64,000 nucleotides of DNA from Candidatus Poribacteria bacterium (GCA_022827055.1 JAJDTR010000140.1:37917-101916), one strand, 5' to 3'; shown: positions 1-10,180, counted from the stretch's first letter. Translations and numbers: made by a program. The notes: generated by a model not told the origin, from the letters alone.

Positions 1-1193
1 CCGAAGACTATATCCGCAAACAAACATTGGTAAACGCAGAACGATTCATTACCCCGGAACTTAAGGAGCGCGAATCACGAATCCTGAACGCCGAAGATCA
101 GATTCAAACGCTTGAATACGATCTTTTTTGTGAGATTCGCAGACGAGTCGCTCGAAAAACCGAAAGTATTCAGCGAGTCGCTTCTGTCATTGCAATGGTT
201 GATGTCATTGCGGATTTGGCTTATACAGCCTCTAAATACGACTATTCAAAGCCGATTGTTGACGAGAGCGATGAAATCATCATCCGAAACGGCCGCCACC
301 CCGTAGTCGAGCGACTGTTCACTCAAGAAGGATTTGTCCCGAATGACACGGAACTGAATTGCCGCGATCATCAGATGCACATTATCACAGGACCAAATAT
401 GAGCGGGAAAAGTACCTATCTACGGCAAACTGCCCTTATCACGTTGTTGGCACAGATGGGTAGTTTCGTGCCAGCATCAGCGGCGAAAATTGGTATCGTG
501 GACCGAATATTTACGCGCGTTGGGGCATCGGATAATCTCGTTATGGGGCAGAGCACTTTTCTTGTGGAAATGAACGAGACCGCCAATATACTAAACAACG
601 CCACACGCAAGAGTCTTATAGTCCTTGACGAGATTGGTCGTGGTACGAGTACCTTCGACGGGTTAAGTATTGCATGGGCGGTCGCAGAATATATCCTTGA
701 CGAGAAGCGAATTGGCGCAAAAACCCAGTTTGCGACCCATTATCATGAACTGATCGAGTTAGCCGGGAAGTATAAGCCGGTCAAGAATTTCAACGTTGCC
801 GTCCACGAGGATGGGCACGCTGTGACCTTTCTACGAAAAGTTATCAAGGGTGGAACCGATCAAAGTTACGGAATCCAAGTTGCCCGCCTGGCAGGTCTTC
901 CGCACGCAGTCATTGAACGTGCTCAGCAGATTTTGGAAGTCCTTGAACAGCACAATCTCCGTGTAGAATCTGAAACATCAAATAACTTACCAAGATCCAG
1001 CCCCAAAATGCCTCGTCCACGCAAACGCCTTTCAAGATCCGAGTTTCAGGGGGATGAACTTCAGCTTGCACTGTTTACCCCGAAAACCCACCCTATCATT
1101 GAGGAATTGCAGCAGCTCGACCTCAACCAACTATCGCCGCTCGACGCATTAAACCAGATTTACCAGTTGAAAGCGAAAGCCGAGAATTCCTAA
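1..1193 (+). CDS. mutS: DNA mismatch repair protein MutS, C-terminal part (5' end outside window)
   Basis: The reading frame is open from the window edge (codons from base 3), so this is the 3' portion of a longer gene. About 397 residues of a usual 850-880 are visible. It carries the lever/clamp connection and the complete ATPase domain. Walker A GPNMSGKST is encoded near nt 390, Walker B LIVLDEIGRGTSTFDG near nt 620 and the ATHYHEL motif near nt 735. MutS binds mismatched DNA as a dimer and uses ATP to signal to MutL. The C-terminus keeps the short region after the ATPase domain. Identification is secure; only the start is missing. Confidence 0.97.
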   Translation, partial: EDYIRKQTLVNAERFITPELKERESRILNAEDQIQTLEYDLFCEIRRRVARKTESIQRVASVIAMVDVIADLAYTASKYDYSKPIVDESDEIIIRNGRHPVVERLFTQEGFVPNDTELNCRDHQMHIITGPNMSGKSTYLRQTALITLLAQMGSFVPASAAKIGIVDRIFTRVGASDNLVMGQSTFLVEMNETANILNNATRKSLIVLDEIGRGTSTFDGLSIAWAVAEYILDEKRIGAKTQFATHYHELIELAGKYKPVKNFNVAVHEDGHAVTFLRKVIKGGTDQSYGIQVARLAGLPHAVIERAQQILEVLEQHNLRVESETSNNLPRSSPKMPRPRKRLSRSEFQGDELQLALFTPKTHPIIEELQQLDLNQLSPLDALNQIYQLKAKAENS

Positions 1194-1594
1194 GGGCATT
1201 GCCCCAGTAAATTAGCGGGGAGCTAGGCAAAGATCGGCAAGGCTATGGCGGTAGAGCATTTCTATCACAGAGCTACCGTCCCGAATTGCAACTGAATTAT
1301 TTACCTGCGATGTAGCGATGTATCTGATTTCTAGTTGCTTCCACGAGAAATAGACGTTATGAATCAACTGGCTTATCGGATCCAAGATGAACCTAAGTGC
1401 AACACGCCGTGTTAGAACCACCTTACACCTACAATCGCCCATTAATTGAGGAGGATGTGATATCGGTTGTGCGGCAATGACGTGAAGACGATAAAAGTGA
1501 ACGTTGTAGAAAACCGGCGTGGGAAGTTTCGAAGCGCCACAACTCACAATGACGGCGCTTCAAGACGTAACCTGCCAAACGACAGGAAATTCAG
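1194..1594. other. Intergenic stretch without a recognisable gene
   Basis: About 400 bp between mutS and the acetyltransferase gene. A 111-codon minus-strand frame lies at 1212-1547, but it has no recognisable motif and no good ribosome-binding site. I see no clear terminator hairpin with a T-tract and no convincing promoter. Confidence 0.4.
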
Positions 1595-2938
1595 ATGTCG
1601 AAAAACACAATTTTCGATCGAATGCCCATGGATTTGGGTGACTCGCTTGTGCTTCGATTCGCAACCCCGGAAGATACCGAAGAATTAGTTGATTTTAATG
1701 CGCGCTTGCATGAAGACCCATCCGCAGGTGTAGCCGTACGCGATCTGATGTCCGGAAAGCACCTGACGACTCATGCAGGCGATTTTACCGTCGTTGAAGA
1801 TTTTAATGCGCGGAAGATAGTTTCATCCATGTGTTTAATCTCGCAGACTTGGAGCTATGGTGGAATTCCCTTCAAACTAGGTCGTCCGGAATTTGTCGCC
1901 ACAGAGCCTGATTGCCGCAGGCGGGGCTTGGTGCGAAAACAGTTTGACGTGATTCACGCCGTCAGTGCCCAAAGAGGTGAACTAATGCAAGGAATCACCG
2001 GCATCCCGTGGTACTACCGTCAGTTTGGCTACGAAATGGCGTTAGACCTCGAGGGCAACAGAATTCTGGATGGAGCACACGTCCCCACTCGAAAAAAAGG
2101 GCAACCCGAAACCTGCCGCCTCCGCGCCAGAAGCTCAGATGACAACATGTTTATTCGGGCGTTATACCAATATTCAACTGATCGCCACGTCATTGCATGC
2201 CCTCGTTCAACGTCAATGTGGGAATATGAATTCGATGGGCGCTCGGAAGGAAGCGGAGCCCAGTTCGAGTGGACAATTATAGAAGATCTCGCTGGAACAC
2301 GGTTGGGCTACCTAGGAAGTTTCCCGAGACTCTGGGATTTTTCAGACAATGTCTGTTTTTGGGTATCGCAACTCTCGCTCAAACCGGGTATTGGTTATCT
2401 TCACCTCATGCCGTCTTTGCTTCGAGCGTTATGGGCAAAAGCCAAAAAGACATCCGCCGTCGAAGACAACAAGAACAGGAAAGCCAAAGGGATCATCTTC
2501 ACCCTCGGGCGAAACCACCAGGCATATACGGCTATGCCGAAAAACTTCCTGCGCAATGAGAACTCGTATGCTTGGTATATCCGAATCCCGGATGTAATCG
2601 CATTTTTGAGGTATATCCAACCTGCCCTTGAAAAACACCTCGTCGGGACCGTGGCTGAAGCCTATACCGGAGAATTGAACCTCAACTTCTATCGAAGCGG
2701 TTTGCACATGAAATTCGAGGCTGGGCGTATCTCGGACATTTCCGGATGGGTTCCCGAGTCGGTTGAAGATGGAGACGCTCAGTTTTCATGCATGACATTC
2801 TGGCAACTCCTTTGCGGTCGCTGTCGGACCAATGAGTTGACCTCACGATTTGCCGACTGCTCGGCTACCGATAGAGCGTCAGTCCTACTTGACTGTCTGT
2901 TTCCACCGTTCACCGGGGAAGTTTGGGCGATCGAATAA
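1595..2938 (+). CDS. Eis-like GNAT family N-acetyltransferase
   Basis: A 447-residue protein with an N-terminal GNAT fold. The acetyl-CoA loop region reads like CRRRGLVRKQF (about residues 109-119), preceded by a beta strand GRPEFVATEPD. The length and the long C-terminal half fit the Eis/multi-domain acetyltransferase type (two GNAT modules plus an SCP2-like domain) better than single-domain GNATs of about 150 residues. Such enzymes acetylate amines of small molecules or proteins in the cytoplasm. The substrate cannot be read from sequence. AGGAAA lies 6 nt before the ATG and supports the start. The gene stands alone between mutS and the two-component pair. Confidence 0.75.
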   Translation: MSKNTIFDRMPMDLGDSLVLRFATPEDTEELVDFNARLHEDPSAGVAVRDLMSGKHLTTHAGDFTVVEDFNARKIVSSMCLISQTWSYGGIPFKLGRPEFVATEPDCRRRGLVRKQFDVIHAVSAQRGELMQGITGIPWYYRQFGYEMALDLEGNRILDGAHVPTRKKGQPETCRLRARSSDDNMFIRALYQYSTDRHVIACPRSTSMWEYEFDGRSEGSGAQFEWTIIEDLAGTRLGYLGSFPRLWDFSDNVCFWVSQLSLKPGIGYLHLMPSLLRALWAKAKKTSAVEDNKNRKAKGIIFTLGRNHQAYTAMPKNFLRNENSYAWYIRIPDVIAFLRYIQPALEKHLVGTVAEAYTGELNLNFYRSGLHMKFEAGRISDISGWVPESVEDGDAQFSCMTFWQLLCGRCRTNELTSRFADCSATDRASVLLDCLFPPFTGEVWAIE

Positions 2939-3082
2939 GTTACCGCGCTGTCATTTCTCAAGATTTCTTCAAATAAAATACGTCGTAACAATCCTTAAAA
3001 TTCATGCAGCAACCCGAGATCGCGGTATGGACGCTTGCTGCGTAGTTGAATGTATCTGTTCCTTAATTCAGGAAACGAGTTC

Positions 3083-3111
3083 TTGACTTTCTGTGCGTAA
3101 TCTGATAGAAT
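3083..3111 (+). promoter_or_regulatory. Sigma70-type promoter for the histidine kinase operon
   Basis: TTGACT (3083-3088), a 17-bp spacer and TAGAAT (3106-3111) lie 40 bp before the kinase start codon. The hexamers and spacing match the housekeeping consensus well. This is a sequence match only. Confidence 0.65.
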
Positions 3112-3150
3112 ATTTGGTGAAATTGTCGAATTCTGGAGTTAGGAAAGCCC

Positions 3151-4737
3151 ATGTTTTTTCGGCGAAACAAGAATAACCCAGCCACTTATATCGCTTCCAA
3201 TTTTCTGCTCACCTACTTCATTGTTGGGCTCCTCATTCTGACGCTCGCATTTGTTTATTACACCAAACAGATTTTCCAATTGAACCGCGATCTCAACGCG
3301 CAAGTCTCCCCATTGGCAGAATTGGCTTCCGAACTTCCGGTTATTAACGACATGAGATTAGCGGGTAAATTGGATGCAATCGTTAGAGAATTCCTATCAG
3401 CGAGTCGTCTCTCTTTCATTCTTACCGATGCCGAGACCGAGGAGGTAGTGATTGCGGTTGGAATTGACGAGTCAATCGACCGCAAAATTGGCGATCATGG
3501 TGCATCAGTGTTGTCCTCATCGGAAAAGCGAAAGGTGAGAACCGTCCTTGAGCGAATGAAGAAAAACACCGATGAACCGAAAGAGATACTGTATAGCCTA
3601 GAAGACCGGACACTATACGCATATCTCTATTATGGCGAAGGTGATGGGGCGGCGGTAACCCAAATCCCGTTTGTGCTCACAGATGTGAATGACAAACCGC
3701 AAAAATGGCAGATATGGGGAGAATGGCAGACGGCTGAAAGTGCCGCTCAAGAGCAATACGCGAATGCAGAGAGGCTTGTCCAATACTCAAAAACACGCAA
3801 TTTCTATGTGCCGCTCCAGACACATCCGGACCTGAAGAGAGGGTATTTTTATTACGGAAAAACACCTTATTACGGCCTTATCATTATGCCGGTAGTTCTG
3901 GCACTCGTATTTATCACGTTCTTGGTGGTAGGACTTCTCAGTTACCAACGAATTCAATCCTTTGAGCGAGCCGCGATCTGGGGCGGACTGGCGAAAGAGA
4001 CTGCACACCAACTGGGAACACCGATTTCCTCTTTAATGGGATGGATTGAATTACTTAGGGAGCGAGGTCGAGAAACTGCAGACGAGAGTATGAATGAAGT
4101 CTATTCGGACATACAAAATGACCTCGTCCGCCTACGGAAGATTGCAGACAGGCTCGGAACTATCGGTACTTATCCATCAAAATCGAAGGTTGATATCAAC
4201 TCAATCATTGATGTTGTCGTTACATATTTTAGAAAGCGCGTACCCCAGCGAACCAAACAGATTGAAATTCGGTTAATGACGAAGGAACTCCCTCATATTC
4301 AAGCGAATGCGGATTTGTTGCAGTGGGTATTTGAAAACCTGATTAGAAATTCGCTTGATGCCATGGAGCAGGATGTCGGACTGATCGAAATTGCACCAAC
4401 ATTTGATGCGGAAAAGCGGCAGATTGTCATTCATTACAGGGACAATGGGAGCGGGATTGAACGGAAAAACCGCCGGAAGATCTTCCAGCCCGGAATGACG
4501 ACGAAGAAACACGGCTGGGGGCTTGGCTTGACGCTTGCCCAACGAATCATCAAAGAGTACCACCATGGACAGATTCGGTTGATTGAGAGCAATTCCGATG
4601 GTACGGTCTTCGAGTTGGTATTGCCTGTCGAATCGAGCGGAGCGGAGCGAGCCAGCGATGAACATGAGGCGAATCACCTGGGACAGATTACAAGTTGGAA
4701 ACTGAAAAGTATGAAGATGAATGAGGAGGATGTTTGA
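3151..4737 (+). CDS. Membrane sensor histidine kinase (PorY-like partner of the PorX-type regulator)
   Basis: A 528-residue kinase. The first membrane helix is at about residues 17-39, followed by an extracytoplasmic sensor region to about 240 and a second helix at about 243-268. The H-box reads AKETAHQLGTPISSL with the phospho-accepting His near residue 286. The ATPase domain shows the N-box ENLIRNSLDAM, G1 DNGSGI and G2 GWGLGLTLAQ. The H-box form HQLGTP is typical of kinases from the Bacteroidetes/FCB side. Its stop codon overlaps the start of the regulator downstream, so the pair is translationally coupled. By analogy with PorY-PorX it should phosphorylate that regulator. An AGGAAAG sequence precedes the ATG. 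The signal sensed is unknown. Confidence 0.88.
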   Translation: MFFRRNKNNPATYIASNFLLTYFIVGLLILTLAFVYYTKQIFQLNRDLNAQVSPLAELASELPVINDMRLAGKLDAIVREFLSASRLSFILTDAETEEVVIAVGIDESIDRKIGDHGASVLSSSEKRKVRTVLERMKKNTDEPKEILYSLEDRTLYAYLYYGEGDGAAVTQIPFVLTDVNDKPQKWQIWGEWQTAESAAQEQYANAERLVQYSKTRNFYVPLQTHPDLKRGYFYYGKTPYYGLIIMPVVLALVFITFLVVGLLSYQRIQSFERAAIWGGLAKETAHQLGTPISSLMGWIELLRERGRETADESMNEVYSDIQNDLVRLRKIADRLGTIGTYPSKSKVDINSIIDVVVTYFRKRVPQRTKQIEIRLMTKELPHIQANADLLQWVFENLIRNSLDAMEQDVGLIEIAPTFDAEKRQIVIHYRDNGSGIERKNRRKIFQPGMTTKKHGWGLGLTLAQRIIKEYHHGQIRLIESNSDGTVFELVLPVESSGAERASDEHEANHLGQITSWKLKSMKMNEEDV

Positions 4738-6296
4738 TGGCACATGCCGCGCGCAAAATCCTCTGGATCGACGACGAGATTGAGGCACTGAGACCTCACA
4801 TACTTTATCTGAATGAAAAATCGTATGATGTTACTCCCGTTTCCAATGGTGATGACGCAATTTCGATGATTAAGGCTTCTCGGTATGATGTTATTCTGCT
4901 AGATCAGATGATGCCGGGACAAGATGGAATGTCCGTACTTGCGCGCGTCCGCGAACTCGACTCAACGATACCACTTATTATGGTGACGCAATGCAGGGAG
5001 GACGCGCTCATAAATGAAGCGCTAGGAAAAAGGATCAGCGACTTTCTTGTCAAACCCATTGGGGGAGCCCAAATCGCTTCTACACTCAAGCGTGTCTTAG
5101 ATCAGACCAAGATTATCGAAGAACAGGTCCCACACAAATATACACAAGACTTCAATCAGATTCGTCTACTCAAGGATTCAGCCCCCGATTGGCGCAGTTG
5201 GGCTGAAATTTATTTGAAATTAGTCGAATGGGATCTTGAATTCGATTTACTAGGCGAAACCGGTCTTGAAGAAACACACTTGGAACAGAAAAAAGAGTGT
5301 AACGCCCTATTTTCCGATTATGTTGCGGAGAATTACACTCGCTGGATTAGGGGAGAAGATTCCCCGATTCTTTCAGTTGATGTTCTCGATCGGTTTGTGA
5401 TACCCCACCTTCGTAAGAATAAACAGGTGTACTTTATTGTTGTTGACTGTTTGCGGCTTGATCATTGGTTAGCGATTGAACCTTTGCTACAGCCGCATTA
5501 CTATATTGATCGGAGTTGTTATTACTCAATTTTACCTAGCGCGACGCTTTATTCGCGCAATGCCCTTTTCAGTGGGCTCTTTCCGCTAGAGCTCTCCGAA
5601 AAGTTTCCTCAATACTGGCTGGAAAACTCGGAGGACCAAACAAGTACCAATCGGTTTGAGAAACAACTTCTGCAAGTGAAACTGCGGAATGCAGGGTTGC
5701 GGCTCAGGCCCGGCTTGAGGTATTTTAAGATTTTTGACGCCAAAGGTGGCAACGAATACATCCGACAGGTTTCATCTTTTGAGCGAATTAGTCTATCCGC
5801 GCTGATTGTAAATTTCATTGACATCTTGACCCATCAGCGCTCTCAATTGGACGTGCTTCAACAGATTGCTCCAGATGAATCCGCATTTCGTTCTTTGGCG
5901 AAATCGTGGTTCGCACACTCAGCTCTATTCGAGATTTTGAAGATTATTGCCCCTCGAGATGCTGTTGTTGTGCTGACCACGGACCACGGTTCCGTACTCG
6001 GCAATCGGCCGACAAAAGCGTTTGGAAATCGACAAACTTCGACAAGCCTTCGCTTCAAAGTCGGCACGGACTTGGCATGTGACGAAGGTCAAGCCGTCTA
6101 TATCAAGCAGCCGAACACGTACAAACTGCCTGCAGAAAGTTCAAATAAGAACTACATTATTGCAAAAGACGATTATTATTTTGTTTATCCAAATCAATTC
6201 CACGAATATACTCGACAGTTTCGAGGAGGATTTCAGCATGGAGGTATCTCAATGGGAGAGTTGATTGTGCCGGTTGTTACAATGACATCGCGTTGA
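4737..6296 (+). CDS. PorX-type response regulator with C-terminal PglZ (phosphatase-fold) domain, copy 1
   Basis: A 519-residue protein. Residues 1-125 form a receiver domain with the acidic pair in LWIDDE, the phospho-acceptor Asp in VILLDQMMPG and the conserved Lys in FLVKP. A linker follows, then a PglZ/alkaline-phosphatase-like domain (about 200-519) with likely metal ligands in VDCLRLDHW, SILPSATLYSR, LTTDHGS and FQHGGIS. This is the architecture of PorX, which in Bacteroidetes controls type IX secretion and hydrolyses oligonucleotides. The ATG at 4737 overlaps the kinase stop codon, with GGAGG 7 nt upstream, and is preferred over the TTG one codon earlier. A paralogue lies at 38930-40489. 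Whether it controls secretion in this organism is unknown. Confidence 0.9.
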   Translation: MAHAARKILWIDDEIEALRPHILYLNEKSYDVTPVSNGDDAISMIKASRYDVILLDQMMPGQDGMSVLARVRELDSTIPLIMVTQCREDALINEALGKRISDFLVKPIGGAQIASTLKRVLDQTKIIEEQVPHKYTQDFNQIRLLKDSAPDWRSWAEIYLKLVEWDLEFDLLGETGLEETHLEQKKECNALFSDYVAENYTRWIRGEDSPILSVDVLDRFVIPHLRKNKQVYFIVVDCLRLDHWLAIEPLLQPHYYIDRSCYYSILPSATLYSRNALFSGLFPLELSEKFPQYWLENSEDQTSTNRFEKQLLQVKLRNAGLRLRPGLRYFKIFDAKGGNEYIRQVSSFERISLSALIVNFIDILTHQRSQLDVLQQIAPDESAFRSLAKSWFAHSALFEILKIIAPRDAVVVLTTDHGSVLGNRPTKAFGNRQTSTSLRFKVGTDLACDEGQAVYIKQPNTYKLPAESSNKNYIIAKDDYYFVYPNQFHEYTRQFRGGFQHGGISMGELIVPVVTMTSR

Positions 6297-6828
6297 GAAG
6301 AAATCACTGAACCAATTTTTAGTGAAATCGTATATTCAGACCGTGCACATTAGGAGATTGTACGGTCGGAAGACTCCGGAAGATTCACACCAACTGATTC
6401 CTCAAGTGGAACGTAACACATGCTACAACTCAGGCATCGTGGTTTTCGTCCTTGAACGGCTCACTGTATCAAGCATTTTGAGTGGTAGTACATGCCCGCC
6501 ACCACTGCAACGGATGGAACATTTGGCTACGTCTATGAGTTCAAGATAGATGTTGTCTTGATGGGTACTAGGCAAGATTCTAGCCGAATCAAAAAAATGC
6601 TTGTAAATCATCTGTGCTGATTAGACAGAGTGGGATATGGAAATCGACGGTTTTCGCACACCCCTGCACCGAAACCGAACTTTTCACGTCAAAGAGCCAT
6701 TCTACGATTGACAAATATTTGTTGAGACACATTCAATCGGGTGGTTGTATTCGTTGCCTCCAAAGACAGGCCTGTTGCGGATTGTGTAGCGACGGGTTCT
6801 ATGCCCGTACTAGCATTAGGAGGCGACA
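6297..6828. other. Intergenic stretch without a recognisable gene
   Basis: About 530 bp between the PorX-like gene and RNase G. Short open frames on both strands (for example 6322-6549) show no domain, no convincing ribosome-binding site and no lipobox or membrane pattern. No terminator with a T-tract is evident. Confidence 0.4.
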
Positions 6829-8382
6829 ATGCCAAAGGAAATTCTCATCTCTGATGATGAGTTTGAGACAAGATGTGCCATAATTGAAGATGGCGATTTA
6901 AGCGAAATCTATGTTGAACGTAAAGATGATGAACATACTTTAGGAAATATCTATAAGGGGCGTGTCGAGAATGTGCTTCCCGGTATGCAGAGCGCTTTCG
7001 TTGAAATTGGGCTGGAGAAACACGCCTTCCTCCACATTTCGGACATTAACTACGATATTGAAGAGATAGAAGAGGAGGCGGATAAGGACCTAACAAAACT
7101 CGATTTAGGTTCTGAAAAGCCTACTTCTCGAAAAGGCTCAAAAGGATTTCGGTATTCGATCAGCGAATTGGTTCACAAGAACCAAGAAATACTGGTGCAG
7201 GTTGTCAAGGAATCGCTGGGCACCAAAGGTCCGCGTGTCACAAGCTGCATTTCACTGCCCGGACGCTATGTTGTGTATCTCCCCACTTCATCGAATATCG
7301 GTGTGTCGCGCCGGATAGAATCCGCGGAGGAACGGCAACGGCTTCGAGACATTTCCCAAAAACTGCGATCGGGGGTCGAAGGCGGCTTTATCGTCCGCAC
7401 CGCCGCCGAGGGAAAAAGTGATGAAGCGTTCTCCACCGAAATCAAATACCTCGTAGACCTGTGGAAGGAAATCCGCGAACGCGGCGAACAAATGCCGGTT
7501 CGAAGTCTCGTGCGAGAAGATCTTGGCTTCGTCGGGCGGATCATTCGGGACTACTTTACAAACGATGTAACCAAGTTGGTATTCGACTCGAAGGAACGAT
7601 ACAAGGAAACAACAGAATACCTGTCATCGGGGCTGCCGGAACTCAACTCTCGCGTTAAGCTGTATGAAAAATCATCCCCTCTCTTCGAAGCCTATGGAGT
7701 AGAAAAGGAACTCAAGAAGGCATTAAGTGAGAAGATCTGGTTAAAATGCGGCGGACATATCGTTATTCAACAGACTGAAGCGATGGTGTCCATCGATGTC
7801 AATACCGGACGATTTGTCGGTAAGGCGGATCCGGATAACACCATTCTGAGCGCCAATCTCGAAGCAGTCGAAGAAATCGTCCGACAAATGCGGCTGAGGG
7901 ATCTTGGCGGCATCATTGTTGTCGATTTTATCGACATGGATAAGCACGAGCACCGAAAAATGCTTTTCAAGACGCTGCAGGAGGCGCTGAAGAAGGATCG
8001 CTCCCGAACCAACATCCTGCACGTGTCGGAACTGGGCTTGGTGGAGATGACGAGACAACGTACACGTCCGAGCCTTTCGTCACTCCTCACCGAATCTTGC
8101 CCCTATTGCGACGGTCACGGAAGAATTCTATCCGTTGATACAATTACTATCTCGGTGCTGCGGTCGATAAAAAAAGCACACCTAAAGTCGCGGAAAAGGA
8201 AACTTCGAGTCATTGCGAACGAACTTATCGTGTCCCGGCTTCTTGATGAGGATTCGAACAAACTCAGCCAACTGGAGAAATCGATGAACCTCAAAATCAA
8301 GATTGATGAGGACGCCGACCTGCACCTTGAGGATTATCAGATCCTGGCTGACGACACCAATCGTGAAATCTACCTGGATTAG
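6829..8382 (+). CDS. rng: Ribonuclease G/E family endoribonuclease
   Basis: A 517-residue protein of RNase G length. An S1 RNA-binding domain lies at about residues 35-125. Metal-binding Asp motifs are SIDVNTGRFVG (about 322) and IIVVDFIDM (about 364). The zinc-link motif CPYCDGHG (about 423-430) joins dimers in this family. The enzyme cuts single-stranded A/U-rich RNA, matures rRNA and turns over mRNA. There is no long C-terminal scaffold, so it is RNase G-like rather than a degradosome-scaffolding RNase E. AGGAGG sits 7 nt before the ATG. It lies just before rplU-rpmA but is separated from them by their own promoter. Confidence 0.95.
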   Translation: MPKEILISDDEFETRCAIIEDGDLSEIYVERKDDEHTLGNIYKGRVENVLPGMQSAFVEIGLEKHAFLHISDINYDIEEIEEEADKDLTKLDLGSEKPTSRKGSKGFRYSISELVHKNQEILVQVVKESLGTKGPRVTSCISLPGRYVVYLPTSSNIGVSRRIESAEERQRLRDISQKLRSGVEGGFIVRTAAEGKSDEAFSTEIKYLVDLWKEIRERGEQMPVRSLVREDLGFVGRIIRDYFTNDVTKLVFDSKERYKETTEYLSSGLPELNSRVKLYEKSSPLFEAYGVEKELKKALSEKIWLKCGGHIVIQQTEAMVSIDVNTGRFVGKADPDNTILSANLEAVEEIVRQMRLRDLGGIIVVDFIDMDKHEHRKMLFKTLQEALKKDRSRTNILHVSELGLVEMTRQRTRPSLSSLLTESCPYCDGHGRILSVDTITISVLRSIKKAHLKSRKRKLRVIANELIVSRLLDEDSNKLSQLEKSMNLKIKIDEDADLHLEDYQILADDTNREIYLD

Positions 8383-8456
8383 CCAGTCGACGAACGCCTT
8401 TCGACCGACTCAATGATGGCGTTGGCGGGTGGTCACTGCGTAATGGCAAAATAATT

Positions 8457-8485
8457 TTGATACTGTACATCCATTATGATATACT
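8457..8485 (+). promoter_or_regulatory. Sigma70-type promoter for rplU-rpmA
   Basis: TTGATA (8457-8462), a 17-bp spacer and TATACT (8480-8485) are a near-consensus promoter. The leader of about 85 nt can pair AGGTGA (8494-8499) with TCACCT (8525-8530). That may be an autoregulatory L21 leader structure, but the stem is short and this is only a suggestion. Confidence 0.7.
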
Positions 8486-8575
8486 TTCTGTTTAGGTGAG
8501 TCGCTAGACGCAATCATTCAATATTCACCTCACGCAGACGAAGAGATCAAGATTATCTGATTCAGAGGAGAAAAA

Positions 8576-8929
8576 ATGTACGCTGTGTTTGCCGCGGGCG
8601 GGAAACAACATCGCGTTGAAGTCGGTTCGTTAATTGATGTTGAAAAAATCGAAGCGTCCGTGGGAGAAGAAATTACCTTTCCGGAAGTCCTGGCGATCGG
8701 AGACGACGCTGGCGAAATTCACGTGGGACAACCCCATGTCCCAAACGGCGCCGTCGTTGGTGAAATCGTTGAACAGGGCAAAGAAAAAAAGATTGTCGTA
8801 TTCAAATCAAAGAGACGCAAAGGCTATAAGCGCAAACTCGGACATCGCCAAAGATTTACGAGACTAAAAATAACCGGAATCCAAGGCGTAGGCAGTCCAC
8901 CAGATACGGAGGAAGAAGATGGCTCATAA
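8576..8929 (+). CDS. rplU: 50S ribosomal protein bL21
   Basis: A 117-residue protein beginning [17 protein letters not shown], with the basic signature [16 protein letters not shown] near residues 82-97; both are hallmarks of bL21. It binds 23S rRNA with bL20. An acidic tail (about the last 10 residues) extends slightly past the usual 103 residues. GAGGAG precedes the ATG. Its last codons overlap the start of rpmA by 11 nt, so the two are translationally coupled. Confidence 0.97.
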   Translation: MYAVFAAGGKQHRVEVGSLIDVEKIEASVGEEITFPEVLAIGDDAGEIHVGQPHVPNGAVVGEIVEQGKEKKIVVFKSKRRKGYKRKLGHRQRFTRLKITGIQGVGSPPDTEEEDGS

Positions 8930-9185
8930 AAAGGGCGGCGGCAGTACCGGCAACGGACGTGACAGTATCGGAAAACGGCTCGGTGTCAAACGGTTTTCCG
9001 GGCACTACGTGACGGCGGGAAGCATCCTCGTTCGGCAGCGCGGCACGCACATCCACGCCGGAAACAATGTCGGCGTCGGGAGCGATTACACGCTCTTCTC
9101 GACGATTGACGGCTATGTGTGGTTTGAACGGAAGGACAAAGTGCGCAGAAAGGTGAGCGTTTACCCCGAGCGACCGAATTTCTAA
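8919..9185 (+). CDS. rpmA: 50S ribosomal protein bL27
   Basis: An 88-residue protein starting [16 protein letters not shown], the glycine-rich N-terminal tail that reaches the peptidyl-transferase centre. [20 protein letters not shown] follows. The N-terminus has no Firmicutes-type cleavable extension. The start overlaps the end of rplU and uses GGAGGAAG inside rplU as its ribosome-binding site. Transcription ends at the hairpin 30 bp downstream. rplU-rpmA followed closely by obg is a classic arrangement. Here obg is displaced by about 2.3 kb of inserted genes. Confidence 0.97.
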   Translation: MAHKKGGGSTGNGRDSIGKRLGVKRFSGHYVTAGSILVRQRGTHIHAGNNVGVGSDYTLFSTIDGYVWFERKDKVRRKVSVYPERPNF

Positions 9186-9215
9186 TCTACGTTAAAACTC
9201 GAATTTTGATACATC

Positions 9216-9245
9216 AAAACCCCGTCCTATTGCGGGGTTTTTTTA
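9216..9245 (+). terminator. Rho-independent terminator after rpmA
   Basis: Stem AAACCCCG (9217-9224) pairs with CGGGGTTT (9233-9240) across an 8-nt loop and runs into a 7-T tract. Confidence 0.9.
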
Positions 9246-9445
9246 TTCCTATTGTCAGAGTTGTTTTGTAATAAGATTCTCAAACTAGAGAAAAAGTCGT
9301 CAATTTTGTGGATAAGTGGTATAATTCGTAATAGAAAACTACTTTACTGAACTATTACGTACTTCATCAGACCAAGGCGGTACCTTTCTACTGGATTAAC
9401 TCCCACGACATAGCAGAACCGCTGCCGTACCAAAGGAAATTTACC

Positions 9446-10180
9446 ATGAAGACATTAAATTACTTGAGTTTAGTAATCGGTACATTAATTATTTTAACGC
9501 TCGCCGGCTGCGAAGCGGAAAGCGTGATACCGCTCTTGCATTCGCCGAAGGACAGAAGTATCCATGTGACAGGGAGCGGTTCAGTCACGGGAGAGCCGGA
9601 TATAGCGACCCTGAATTTAGGTGTATCCGTTGAGAAAGAAACGGTTGCCGAGGCACGGGAGGCAGCCGCAGTCTCAATGACGGCGGTGCTAGACTCATTG
9701 AAAGCTAAAGACATTGCGGAAGACGACATTCAAACGGAGAACTTCAGTATCCGCCCGCAATACGACTACACTGAAAACGGGCGCGTTCTTCGTGGCTACC
9801 GCGTAAATAACACGATCAGCGCAAAGGTGCGAGAACTTCAACGACTCAGCGATATTATCGACGATGCCGCTGGAGCCGGGGGAGACATTATCGTTGTGAA
9901 CTCTGTCCAATTCATGATTGAGGACCCCACGGCGTTGCAGATGGAGGCACGTGCGTTAGCGGCCAAAGATGCTGAAGCGAAAGCGCAAACGTTGGCGGAC
10001 GCACACGGAGTTAAGCTTGGAAAACCTGTGACTATCACGGAGGTTACCTCCGGAGGGATATCCCCAATCGTATTTGCCGAGAGCGTAGCTGCCGCTGATA
10101 GCCTCCGCACATCAAGCCCGATTGAAGCGGGTCAACTCACTGTCACTGTAGAGATAACCGTAGTCTACGAGTTTGAGTAG
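9446..10180 (+). CDS. SIMPL-domain (DUF541) lipoprotein
   Basis: A 244-residue protein. The N-terminal hydrophobic stretch ends in the lipobox LAGC (Cys about residue 22), so it is exported and lipid-anchored. The rest is a SIMPL/DUF541 domain, recognised by VTGSGSVTGEPDIATLNLGV, the region EDDIQTENFSIRPQYDYT and the C-terminal GQLTVTVEITVVYEF. Family members (e.g. E. coli YggE, BP26) form periplasmic ring assemblies linked to oxidative stress, and their biochemical role is unsettled. A TATAAT at 9320-9325 could be its -10 element, but no good -35 goes with it. It stands alone and the start is supported by the signal peptide. Confidence 0.85.
   Translation: MKTLNYLSLVIGTLIILTLAGCEAESVIPLLHSPKDRSIHVTGSGSVTGEPDIATLNLGVSVEKETVAEAREAAAVSMTAVLDSLKAKDIAEDDIQTENFSIRPQYDYTENGRVLRGYRVNNTISAKVRELQRLSDIIDDAAGAGGDIIVVNSVQFMIEDPTALQMEARALAAKDAEAKAQTLADAHGVKLGKPVTITEVTSGGISPIVFAESVAAADSLRTSSPIEAGQLTVTVEITVVYEFE

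Noticed and set aside
1212..1547. A 111-codon minus-strand frame after mutS
   Set aside because: No motif, no ribosome-binding site, and unusual composition for a real protein.
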